Origin: Pseudomonas sp. LS1212
Lineage (GTDB): Bacteria; Pseudomonadota; Gammaproteobacteria; Pseudomonadales; Pseudomonadaceae
Length of the DNA stretch: 64,000 nt
Assembly (NCBI RefSeq): GCF_024741815.1
Contig: NZ_CP102951.1
Location: 1 to 64,000 of the forward strand
Direction: 5' to 3'
Numbering within the stretch: the stretch's first letter is position 1; every line of letters starts with the position of its first letter. The notes below the pieces were generated by a model. It worked only from the letters and a program-made list of their open reading frames with translations. It was not told the origin of the DNA and did not search any database. Shown piece after piece: positions 1-9,759 of the stretch. Position numbers and translations under genes: made by a program.

Positions 1-1098
1 ATGGCGGGTGCCAGTTCGCAGCCAGCGCCGGTGCGCGCTGAACAACGCACCGTGCAGGTAGAAGGCGCGCTCAAGCACACCAGTTACCTCAACCGGACGT
101 TCACTTTCGAAAATTTCGTCGAGGGTAAGTCCAACCAGCTGGCCCGGGCTGCTGCCTGGCAGGTTGCAGACAATCCCAAGCACGGCTACAACCCGCTCTT
201 CCTTTATGGTGGGGTCGGCCTGGGCAAGACGCACTTGATGCATGCTGTGGGTAACCATCTGCTCAAGAAGAATCCGAATGCCAAGGTTGTGTACCTGCAT
301 TCCGAGCGCTTCGTTGCGGACATGGTCAAGGCACTACAACTGAACGCAATCAACGAGTTCAAGCGTTTCTACCGCTCGGTGGATGCGCTTCTTATCGATG
401 ACATTCAATTCTTTGCGCGCAAGGAGCGTTCTCAGGAAGAGTTTTTCCACACCTTCAATGCTCTACTCGAAGGCGGACAGCAGGTCATTCTTACCAGTGA
501 CCGTTATCCGAAAGAGATCGAAGGCCTGGAAGAGCGGCTGAAATCGCGTTTCGGTTGGGGACTGACGGTCGCCGTCGAGCCGCCGGAACTTGAGACCCGT
601 GTTGCGATTCTGATGAAGAAGGCCGACCAGGCCAAAGTCGAACTGCCGCACGATGCTGCATTCTTCATCGCACAGCGGATTCGCTCGAACGTCCGTGAAC
701 TGGAAGGCGCCCTCAAGCGGGTCATTGCCCACTCGCACTTTATGGGCCGCGACATCACGATCGAACTGATTCGTGAATCGTTGAAGGACTTGCTGGCACT
801 GCAGGACAAACTGGTCAGTGTGGATAACATTCAGCGTACTGTAGCTGAGTACTACAAGATCAAGATTTCCGATCTGCTGTCCAAGCGGCGTTCCCGCTCG
901 GTAGCGCGTCCTCGGCAGGTAGCAATGGCGTTGTCCAAGGAACTGACTAACCACAGCTTGCCGGAAATTGGTGATGTCTTTGGTGGTCGTGACCACACGA
1001 CGGTTCTGCATGCATGCCGCAAGATCAACGAGCTCAAGGAATCCGACGCGGATATCCGCGAGGACTACAAGAACCTGCTGCGGACACTGACTACGTGA
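1..1098 (+). CDS. dnaA: Chromosomal replication initiator DnaA (5'-truncated by window edge)
   Basis: DnaA binds 9-bp boxes at oriC and opens the duplex using ATP. The frame is open from base 1, so the N-terminal domain I and most of the linker (roughly 140 residues by comparison with the usual ~500) lie outside the window. The visible part carries Walker A GGVGLGKT (residues ~70-77 of the fragment), Walker B LLIDDIQFF (~130-138), and the C-terminal DNA-binding domain IV with the signature GGRDHTTVLHACRKI. It is followed 39 bp later by dnaN, the standard dnaA-dnaN-recF-gyrB order. That gap is too short to hold an origin. An exact DnaA box (819-827) lies inside the coding sequence. Confidence 0.97.
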   Translation: MAGASSQPAPVRAEQRTVQVEGALKHTSYLNRTFTFENFVEGKSNQLARAAAWQVADNPKHGYNPLFLYGGVGLGKTHLMHAVGNHLLKKNPNAKVVYLHSERFVADMVKALQLNAINEFKRFYRSVDALLIDDIQFFARKERSQEEFFHTFNALLEGGQQVILTSDRYPKEIEGLEERLKSRFGWGLTVAVEPPELETRVAILMKKADQAKVELPHDAAFFIAQRIRSNVRELEGALKRVIAHSHFMGRDITIELIRESLKDLLALQDKLVSVDNIQRTVAEYYKIKISDLLSKRRSRSVARPRQVAMALSKELTNHSLPEIGDVFGGRDHTTVLHACRKINELKESDADIREDYKNLLRTLTT

Positions 1099-1137
1099 TG
1101 AACGTCAGCGCAGCTTATTAAGGCAAGGGACTAGACC

Positions 1138-2241
1138 ATGCATTTCACCATTCAACGCGAAGCCCTGTTGAAACCCCTGCAACTGGTCGCAGGCGTCGTC
1201 GAGCGCCGTCAGACCTTGCCGGTACTTTCCAACGTATTGCTGGTTGTTCAAGGCCAGCAACTTTCCCTGACCGGCACTGATCTGGAAGTTGAACTGGTCG
1301 GCCGTGTGCAGCTGGAAGAGCCAGCGGAGCCGGGCGAAATCACTGTCCCGGCACGCAAGCTGATGGATATCTGCAAGAGTCTGCCCGGCGATGCCCTCAT
1401 CGACGTCAAGGTCGACGAGCAGAAGCTGGTGATCAAGGCCGGACGTAGCCGTTTTACCCTGTCCACATTGCCAGCCAACGATTTCCCCACCGTCGAAGAG
1501 GGCCCGGGCTCGCTGACATGCAGCCTGGAACAAAGCAAGCTGCGCCGTTTGATCGAGCGCACCAGCTTTGCCATGGCTCAACAGGATGTGCGTTACTACC
1601 TCAACGGTATGCTGCTGGAAGTCTCTGCGGGCATCATGCGCGCCGTTGCTACTGACGGTCACCGTCTGGCGATGTGCTCGATGCAAGCTGATATCGGCCA
1701 GACCGATCGGCACCAGGTCATTGTTCCACGCAAGGGCATCCTGGAGTTGGCACGCTTGCTCACCGAACCCGATGGCGCTGTCAGTATCGTACTGGGTCAA
1801 CACCATATCCGCGCCACCACTGGTGAATTCACTTTCACATCGAAGCTGGTCGACGGCAAGTTTCCGGACTACGAGCGCGTGCTACCCAAGGGTGGAGACA
1901 AGCTGGTGGTCGGTGATCGCCAGGCGCTTCGTGAAGCATTCAGCCGTACTGCCATTCTTTCGAATGAAAAATATCGCGGCATTCGCCTGCAGTTGGCGGC
2001 AGGTCAACTGAAGATCCAGGCCAACAACCCGGAACAGGAAGAGGCCGAAGAGGAAGTAGGTGTCGAGTACAACGGTGGCTCGCTGGAAATCGGTTTCAAC
2101 GTCAGCTATCTCCTGGACGTGCTGGGTGTCATGACCACTGAACAAGTGCGCCTGATCCTCTCCGACTCGAACAGCAGCGCCCTGGTGCAGGAATCCGATA
2201 ACGACGATTCTGCCTACGTCGTTATGCCGATGCGCCTGTAA
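1138..2241 (+). CDS. dnaN: DNA polymerase III sliding clamp, beta subunit
   Basis: This is the ring-shaped processivity clamp that tethers DNA polymerase III and other polymerases to DNA. The 367 residues match the family's usual length (366-367) and start MHFTIQREALLKPL, the typical N-terminus. The three-fold repeated clamp fold runs the whole length and ends in the conserved VVMPMRL, which forms part of the protein-binding pocket. The gene is co-directional with dnaA and recF, 39 and 19 bp away, consistent with one operon. Confidence 0.98.
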   Translation: MHFTIQREALLKPLQLVAGVVERRQTLPVLSNVLLVVQGQQLSLTGTDLEVELVGRVQLEEPAEPGEITVPARKLMDICKSLPGDALIDVKVDEQKLVIKAGRSRFTLSTLPANDFPTVEEGPGSLTCSLEQSKLRRLIERTSFAMAQQDVRYYLNGMLLEVSAGIMRAVATDGHRLAMCSMQADIGQTDRHQVIVPRKGILELARLLTEPDGAVSIVLGQHHIRATTGEFTFTSKLVDGKFPDYERVLPKGGDKLVVGDRQALREAFSRTAILSNEKYRGIRLQLAAGQLKIQANNPEQEEAEEEVGVEYNGGSLEIGFNVSYLLDVLGVMTTEQVRLILSDSNSSALVQESDNDDSAYVVMPMRL

Positions 2242-2260
2242 CCTATTTAGCAGACCCTAG

Positions 2261-3364
2261 ATGTCTCTCAGTCGTGTCTCTGTCACCGCGGTGCGAAACC
2301 TGCACCCGGTGACCTTCTCACCTTCCCCGCGTATCAACATCCTTCACGGCGCCAACGGCAGCGGCAAGACCAGCGTGCTCGAGGCCATTCATCTGCTCGG
2401 CCTGGCTCGTTCCTTTCGCAGCACACGCTTGTTGCCGGTTATCCAATACGAGCAATTGGCTTGCACCGTGTTCGGGCAAGTCGAGCTCAGCGAAGGTGGC
2501 CACAGCAGCCTGGGAATTTCACGCGACCGTCAGGGGGAGTTCACCATCCGTATCGACGGCCAGAACGCGCGAAGTGCGGCGCAATTGGCCGAGATATTGC
2601 CCTTGCAATTAATAAACCCGGATAGCTTTCGTTTACTCGAAGGCGCGCCAAAAATTCGCCGGCAGTTTCTCGATTGGGGTGTGTTCCACGTGGAACCTCG
2701 GTTCATGTCCACGTGGCAGCGACTGCAGAAGGCCCTGCGGCAGCGGAACTCGTGGCTCCGGCATGGTACACTTGACGCTGCTTCACAAGCAGCCTGGGAC
2801 CGGGAACTGTGCCTGGCCAGCGCTGAAATAGATGAATACCGCCGCGCTTACATCAAAGCCCTGAAACCTGTCTTTGAGCAAACCCTGAGCGATCTGGTTG
2901 AACTCGAGGGGCTGACCCTGAGTTATTACCGTGGATGGGACAAGGATCGAGACCTCAGCGAAGTGCTCGCCTCCTCTCTTACACGCGATCAGCAAATGGG
3001 CCATACCCAAGCTGGTCCGCAACGAGCAGATTTGCGCTTGAGACTCGGTGCTCATAATGCCGCAGAGATCCTGTCGCGCGGTCAGCAAAAGCTGGTGGTT
3101 TGCGCACTGCGAATTGCCCAAGGGCATTTGGTCAGCCAGGCACGGCGTGGCCAATGTATTTATCTGGTGGATGACTTGCCGTCCGAATTGGATGCGCATC
3201 ATCGCCGGGCACTTTGCCGCTTGTTGGAAGACTTACACTGCCAGGTTTTTATCACCTGTGTAGATCACGAATTATTGAGGGAATGCTGGCAGACGGAAAC
3301 GCCAGTAGCTTTGTTCCACGTGGAACAGGGCCGTATCACCCAGACCCACGACCATCGGGAGTGA
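2261..3364 (+). CDS. recF: DNA replication/repair protein RecF
   Basis: RecF is an SMC-like ABC ATPase that helps RecOR load RecA at single-strand gaps. At 367 residues it is normal in length. Walker A is HGANGSGKT (residues ~29-37), the ABC signature region is LSRGQQKLVV, and Walker B is IYLVDDLPSELD. It lies 19 bp after dnaN and 4 bp before gyrB, so it is tightly coupled in the operon. Confidence 0.97.
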   Translation: MSLSRVSVTAVRNLHPVTFSPSPRINILHGANGSGKTSVLEAIHLLGLARSFRSTRLLPVIQYEQLACTVFGQVELSEGGHSSLGISRDRQGEFTIRIDGQNARSAAQLAEILPLQLINPDSFRLLEGAPKIRRQFLDWGVFHVEPRFMSTWQRLQKALRQRNSWLRHGTLDAASQAAWDRELCLASAEIDEYRRAYIKALKPVFEQTLSDLVELEGLTLSYYRGWDKDRDLSEVLASSLTRDQQMGHTQAGPQRADLRLRLGAHNAAEILSRGQQKLVVCALRIAQGHLVSQARRGQCIYLVDDLPSELDAHHRRALCRLLEDLHCQVFITCVDHELLRECWQTETPVALFHVEQGRITQTHDHRE

Positions 3365-3368
3365 AGGC

Positions 3369-5786
<2,418 letters not shown>

Positions 5787-5803
5787 TCGGGTTTGACCGA
5801 AAG

Positions 5804-5836
5804 AAAAAACCAGCGCTTTAAGCGCTGGTTTTTTTT
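5804..5836 (+). terminator. Rho-independent terminator after gyrB
   Basis: A perfect 10-bp stem (AACCAGCGCT/AGCGCTGGTT) with a 3-nt loop starts about 20 bp after the gyrB stop. It is preceded by an A tract and followed by a T tract, so it could work in both directions. It closes the replication operon and separates it from the convergent accessory genes. Confidence 0.93.
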
Positions 5837-5866
5837 CGCCTGTCGACTGTCCCGCGAAGCGGGCAA

Positions 5867-6815
5867 TCAATCCGGCCGGGTGATCAACAGTTGTGCCAGT
5901 GCATTGAAGGCTGGCAAGGTCACCGGATCGTTGGCAGCATTGCCAGCCACCGGATGCGATGCGTAGCGCGCGATTACCACCTCAGCCCTGGGGTCTATGT
6001 AAAGGCTCTGACCATATACCCCTCGAGCCATGTAAGCGCCGTGGGCATTGTGCGTGAAGTGATTGGTAGTACGTTTGTGGGCCAGTGTAGTCCTTGGGTT
6101 TAGGGAGCGGGTTTCCCGCCTGGGCGTGAGCCCAGACTTCTGCGGTGGGATTTGAATAATCCTCGCTGTATTGAAGCGATGTGGTCATGTCCAGCAACTG
6201 GCGAATGCTGGCGTTACCAAATGCAGAGTTGGCCAATTCCGGAACATAATCCGCCGCAGGCTTGTTCGCGTCGATAATCCCTTCGGCTACCAAGGTCGCA
6301 CCCAATGTTCCGACTACAGACTTTGTCAGTGACATGGCGCCGTGCTGCCCCTCCTCTTTCAAGACGCCGAAATAGCGCTCGTAGACAATGCGCCCTCGAT
6401 GCAAAACCACGATGCCGTCGGTGTAATTTGCCGCAAGCGATTCTTTCCAGCTGATGGTTTGCGTTGATCCGGTCGGCAGGAAGCTCAAGGCGTCTATATC
6501 CGAGCGCATTGCGCGGGGCAACGGCAGCGGTGCGCCCAGCCCTCTCGAGACATTGACCGTGGGCATCAGTTGACGAAAGTTCGACATGCTCCAGCGCATG
6601 GCCGGGAAGCGAAAGTAGCTGCCGTCGTCAAAGCGCAGGGTGCGGTCTGCTGGTGGCGGTGAGCCGACCATCCAACCCAGCCGGGCGGGGTCGCTCGCCG
6701 TGGCATCGGGAGGTGGTACGTCGGTTGCCCAGGCGAGGGAGATCGAGCTGCAGGCGGCAAAGGCTATGCTGCCCAGTGTACGGCGAGTAGGCGGGAATCT
6801 GGTATCTGGCTTCAT
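5867..6815 (-). pseudogene. Serine hydrolase of the beta-lactamase/NylB family, internal deletion with frameshift
   Basis: The first 240 or so residues are a good match to NylB-like (6-aminohexanoate-dimer hydrolase, class C beta-lactamase fold) hydrolases. They comprise a signal-like N-terminus ending SISLAWA, the catalytic SxxK in MSLTKSVVG, and YSEDYSNP downstream. After DYTGPQTYY the reading frame goes out of register. The true C-terminus continues in another frame (HNAHGAYMARG...YGQSLYIDPRAE...YASHPVAGNAANDPVT), down to a stop at 5867-5869. The family is normally ~420-440 residues, so about 100 codons of the central/C-terminal half are missing at about 6070-6085. The truncated product would lack the third catalytic-site segment and is probably inactive. 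Product identity is sure to family level only. Confidence 0.75.
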
Positions 6816-6901
6816 CTATGAAGACTCTTGCGATCCTTGGTGCCCACACATTACCAACAAATCAAAGGGCGGCGACCGAAAACCGTGTTGAATTGCATAA
6901 G

Positions 6902-6930
6902 GCCGCGCCCGGGTTGTACCCGGACGCGGC
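6902..6930 (-). terminator. Stem-loop downstream of the orphan gene at 6938-8014
   Basis: GCCGCG-CCGGG and its complement surround a short loop just after the stop codon on the minus strand. Only a weak T-rich stretch follows. It is plausible as a terminator for the minus-strand gene, but the tail is poor. Confidence 0.5.
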
Positions 6931-6937
6931 GAGGCTA

Positions 6938-8014
6938 TCAGTTGTCTTCTTCGGCCACTTTCAGCCCGGTCTTGAACGGCCAGACACCGCTCAGCTCAAT
7001 ACGGCGCTTGCCACTGATCCATTGGCCAAGAGGCGTATCCCATTTTTTTGAGTAGTAGGTGCCGTCCGTCAGGTCCACGAATTTGACTTCGAGAACGATG
7101 TTGGTTGCCGTAAGAGGTATGGCGGCAAACGTTTGGCTTTGCCCGCCCACGACCAGGCCCTTTTCTTCTTTGGGACCGCTCGGCGTGTCGTAGCGCAGGG
7201 CCACCTTGGAGGTATAGGTCGAGCCTATTTTGCTATTCACTTCTAGCTCGAATGAACCCAGCGTATTCACCCAATTGGGGATGATCAGATCGCCTTCAAA
7301 GGAACTGAAGGTGTAAGCGATGGGAATGGGCGCCGAGGAAGCGGTATTGGCTTGGGCTGGCCAGATGTGTTTATCCAGACTGTTCTCTTCCGAACTGTTG
7401 GTGAACGAGCCAGAAATCGAGGCCTCGGGTGCCATACTACCGAGCAAAGTATTCAGCGCTTTGGCATTGCCGGTCATGCTAAAGGAGGAGCTCTTGTCTT
7501 TAGAGCCGACATTCATGCCGCTAGTAGCGTAGATGACGCTGGTGATGACGCCGAAGCTCTGAGAAATGCGACCTTTATTGCCGAGACCCACGTGGCCAGC
7601 CTGCTCTGCCAACCATTTGAATTGTTTGTTCAGCGTAGTGAGGTTGTTGATGCGGACTTCCTTGACGACGGCGAACTCCGAAGCCATGGACCCGCTGGAG
7701 CCGAACGTCCACTGGATTTTCGAGTCGGCTTTCAATTCAATCCCGGTTCGGGGATCCTTGAAAGACAAGGATGCTTCAGGTTTCATCTCGGTTTTTTTAA
7801 CCTTCGAGGTGCGCATCTCCCATGTCTGGCTGTTCACTACTTCGATCAGTTCGACGCCGGGCAGTTGATCGCAGACGAGCTTGAAGTCTCCGGTTTTCGG
7901 GTCGACTATACCAACCGCACCCGCCTGGATGTGACCGTTCAGGCCCCAGTTGCCCCAGCAGGTCGGGCGAGTTTCGCGAACCAACGCAGTGAACTGCTTA
8001 TTCCAATTGATCAT
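6938..8014 (-). CDS. Orphan 358-residue protein, candidate pore-forming (gasdermin/CDC-like) protein
   Basis: This gene is not assigned to a family with certainty. The start at 8014 is chosen because AAGGAAGG lies at the right distance; the frame stays open upstream to 8218 without a better site. There is no signal peptide or transmembrane helix, so the product is cytosolic or released by lysis. The protein is rich in Ser/Thr and predicted beta strands. Residues ~90-235 alternate hydrophobic strands (FGVITSVIYA; PIPIAYTFSSFEGD) in a way reminiscent of gasdermin-type N-domains. Residues ~250-350 (IPLTATNIVLEVK... KRRIELSGVWPF) resemble the C-terminal beta-sandwich of cholesterol-dependent cytolysins. 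Both are impressions from reading, not searches. It sits between gyrB and plsC with only a broken hydrolase beside it, and its G+C looks lower than its neighbours, suggesting acquisition. Confidence 0.7.
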   Translation of the reverse strand: MINWNKQFTALVRETRPTCWGNWGLNGHIQAGAVGIVDPKTGDFKLVCDQLPGVELIEVVNSQTWEMRTSKVKKTEMKPEASLSFKDPRTGIELKADSKIQWTFGSSGSMASEFAVVKEVRINNLTTLNKQFKWLAEQAGHVGLGNKGRISQSFGVITSVIYATSGMNVGSKDKSSSFSMTGNAKALNTLLGSMAPEASISGSFTNSSEENSLDKHIWPAQANTASSAPIPIAYTFSSFEGDLIIPNWVNTLGSFELEVNSKIGSTYTSKVALRYDTPSGPKEEKGLVVGGQSQTFAAIPLTATNIVLEVKFVDLTDGTYYSKKWDTPLGQWISGKRRIELSGVWPFKTGLKVAEEDN

Positions 8015-8157
8015 GTTTTTTTCCTTCCTTGGTAAAAAGCGACGGTTTGGCTTCATGCCGAGGCAAAATCTAACGTACGCAAGTCGCTTCGCGACAAACT
8101 GAATATCACTTCTTGTTTCAAGCGCTTGCCGCTCGAAAATGCCCAACGCATGGGCAT

Positions 8158-8182
8158 AAAAAAACCGGCCCCAAGGCCGGTT
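8158..8182 (-). terminator. Rho-independent terminator after plsC
   Basis: On the minus strand AACCGGCC-TTGG-GGCCGGTT is followed by a run of seven T. This is a clear intrinsic terminator for transcription leaving the plsC/gmhB/glyS direction. It isolates the orphan gene from the housekeeping operon. Confidence 0.88.
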
Positions 8183-8302
8183 CCAGATAGTGTTGAAAAA
8201 ACTTATGCACGGATTCAACTAATCGATAATGCAAAAAAATAAGTATATAAATTAATAACTTACGACGCTTTTTAGAACGAGTCCCAAACATCTGTGCACA
8301 TG

Positions 8303-8311
8303 TTATCCACA
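8303..8311 (+). promoter_or_regulatory. DnaA box (TTATCCACA), intergenic
   Basis: Exact match to the strict DnaA-box consensus, in the A+T-rich gap just past the 3' end of plsC. It is one of fourteen exact matches read in the first 40 kb. Confidence 0.5.
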
Positions 8312-8316
8312 GATGC

Positions 8317-9087
8317 TCAGACAACAATTTGCTCCTCTACCGCAGGGGCTCGTGGCAATGATCCCATCTCCCGTTGGGTCTGCTCATTCCAGGCAGCGAC
8401 CCGGTCATTAAGGTCGGCAATGGCGCGTGGCCCCGTGCCCTCGGCATACATCGGTGCGCCGATAACAACCTCGATGGTGCCGGCCCGCTTGGCCCAGCCT
8501 TCTTTCGGCCAGTATTTACCCGCGTTGTGTGCAATAGGCAGTACGGGCAATTGGGCGTTGACCGCCAAGGCAGTACCCCCCCGTGAGAACTTGCCGATAC
8601 TGCCGTAAGGTACACGGGTGCCTTCGGGAAAAATCAGCACCCAAACGCCATCCTTGAGCAGTTGGTGACCCTTGGCGGCAACGTGCTTGAGTGCAGCCTT
8701 GGGGTTGCCCCGGTCGATCGCGATCGGCCGAAGCATGGCCATGGCCCAACCGAAGAACGGCACGTAAAGCAGCTCGCGCTTGAGCACCTGGCTCAACGGT
8801 TGGAAGTAAGCCGAGAGAAAGAATGTCTCCCAGGTGCTCTGGTGGTTGGACAGAATCACGCAAGGTTGCGCAGGCACGTTCTGTGCGCCAGTGATGTTGA
8901 CCCGGATCCCGAGAAACACACGTGCCAGCAGCAGCGCGAACCGGCACCAGTTCACGTTGATGAAATGATACCGGGCACGAAACGACAGAAAAGGCGCAAC
9001 AAAAAAGCTCAGGGTGCACCACAGCAACGAGCTGGTGCCCAGTAGCAGGTAAAAAAGAAAGGTTCTGATCGCCTGCAGTGTCGACAT
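8317..9087 (-). CDS. plsC: 1-acyl-sn-glycerol-3-phosphate acyltransferase
   Basis: A membrane enzyme that acylates lysophosphatidic acid to phosphatidic acid in phospholipid synthesis. The chosen start gives 256 residues (MSTLQAIRTFLFYLLL); the open frame extends 22 codons further but the hydrophobic N-terminal helix fits this ATG. The acyltransferase block I is NHQSTWET (an H-x4-E variant of the usual H-x4-D), and block III is FPEGTR. It lies downstream of gmhB on the same strand, as in other Pseudomonas, so co-transcription with glyQS-gmhB is likely. It ends at a strong terminator. Confidence 0.9.
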   Translation of the reverse strand: MSTLQAIRTFLFYLLLGTSSLLWCTLSFFVAPFLSFRARYHFINVNWCRFALLLARVFLGIRVNITGAQNVPAQPCVILSNHQSTWETFFLSAYFQPLSQVLKRELLYVPFFGWAMAMLRPIAIDRGNPKAALKHVAAKGHQLLKDGVWVLIFPEGTRVPYGSIGKFSRGGTALAVNAQLPVLPIAHNAGKYWPKEGWAKRAGTIEVVIGAPMYAEGTGPRAIADLNDRVAAWNEQTQREMGSLPRAPAVEEQIVV

Positions 9088-9207
9088 AGCGGCATTTACC
9101 GTTGCGGGCTCGCCCGCCTGTATTGAGCGCGCTTCTGATAACGACGGGTGCAATCCGGCTGATGGGCATCGGCCGGGTGGGCTCTCGGTCAGGTATTCAG
9201 AGGCGCT

Positions 9208-9741
9208 CTAATTGTGGATAAGTTTTCTGGCTACAGCCGCCAGATCATCAAAAACCAGGGTCCCCACTGGTAACGTTTTACTCAGCGTCTTCAGGCCTTT
9301 TCCGGTTTTTACCAGAACTGGCTGTGAATCGACGGTCTGAGCGGCTTCCAGGTCACCCATACTATCGCCGACAAACCAGAGATGGGCCAGATCGACGCCA
9401 TAATGAGCGGCGATGGTATGAAGCATGCCGGGTTTGGGTTTGCGGCATGAGCAGCCTTCGTCCGGGCCGTGGGGGCAATAGACGATCAAACCGATCTCGC
9501 CACCCTGCTCCGCCACCAGTGCCCGCAAGCGGGCATGCATGGCGTCCAGGGTGGCCAGATCATAGTAACCGCGAGCGATGCCGGACTGGTTGGTAGCCAC
9601 GGCTACCGTCCAGCCGGCCTTGCTCAACTGCGCAATGGCGTCGATCGAGCCGGGGATGGGAATCCACTCCTCCACCGATTTGATATAGGCGTCGGAGTCT
9701 TCATTGATCACCCCGTCCCGATCGAGTATCAGCAGTTTCAA
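9208..9741 (-). CDS. gmhB: D-glycero-beta-D-manno-heptose-1,7-bisphosphate 7-phosphatase
   Basis: A HAD-family phosphatase that removes the C7 phosphate of heptose bisphosphate in ADP-heptose (LPS inner core) synthesis. Motif I is DRDGVIN, and the zinc-binding loop CPHGPDEGCSCRKPKPGM is intact. Motif IV is WFVGDSMGDLEAA. No ATG is available. The TTG at 9741 gives 177 residues starting LKLLILDRDG, with AAGGAA about 8 nt upstream. Alternatives are GTG/TTG at 9756/9759 directly after the glyS stop. An exact DnaA box (9213-9221) overlaps its last codons. Confidence 0.9.
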   Translation of the reverse strand: MKLLILDRDGVINEDSDAYIKSVEEWIPIPGSIDAIAQLSKAGWTVAVATNQSGIARGYYDLATLDAMHARLRALVAEQGGEIGLIVYCPHGPDEGCSCRKPKPGMLHTIAAHYGVDLAHLWFVGDSMGDLEAAQTVDSQPVLVKTGKGLKTLSKTLPVGTLVFDDLAAVARKLIHN

Positions 9742-9759
9742 GCTTCGTTCCTTCACCAA

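Larger units (their letters stand above)
8015..8316. other. A+T-rich intergenic region between orphan gene and plsC
   Basis: About 300 bp without a gene. It contains a small hairpin (GTCGC-TTC-GCGAC, near 8086-8098), the plsC terminator (8158-8182), a strongly A+T-rich block (~8215-8265) and an exact DnaA box at 8303-8311. It should hold the promoter for the orphan gene, but no convincing -35/-10 pair was found. Confidence 0.6.

Noticed and set aside
1099..1137. Possible origin of replication between dnaA and dnaN
   Set aside because: The gap is only 39 bp with no box cluster or A+T-rich unwinding element; the origin is expected upstream of dnaA, outside the window.
5867..8316. Integrated phage or insertion sequence in the accessory island
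   Set aside because: No integrase, transposase, terminal inverted repeats or target duplication was seen.
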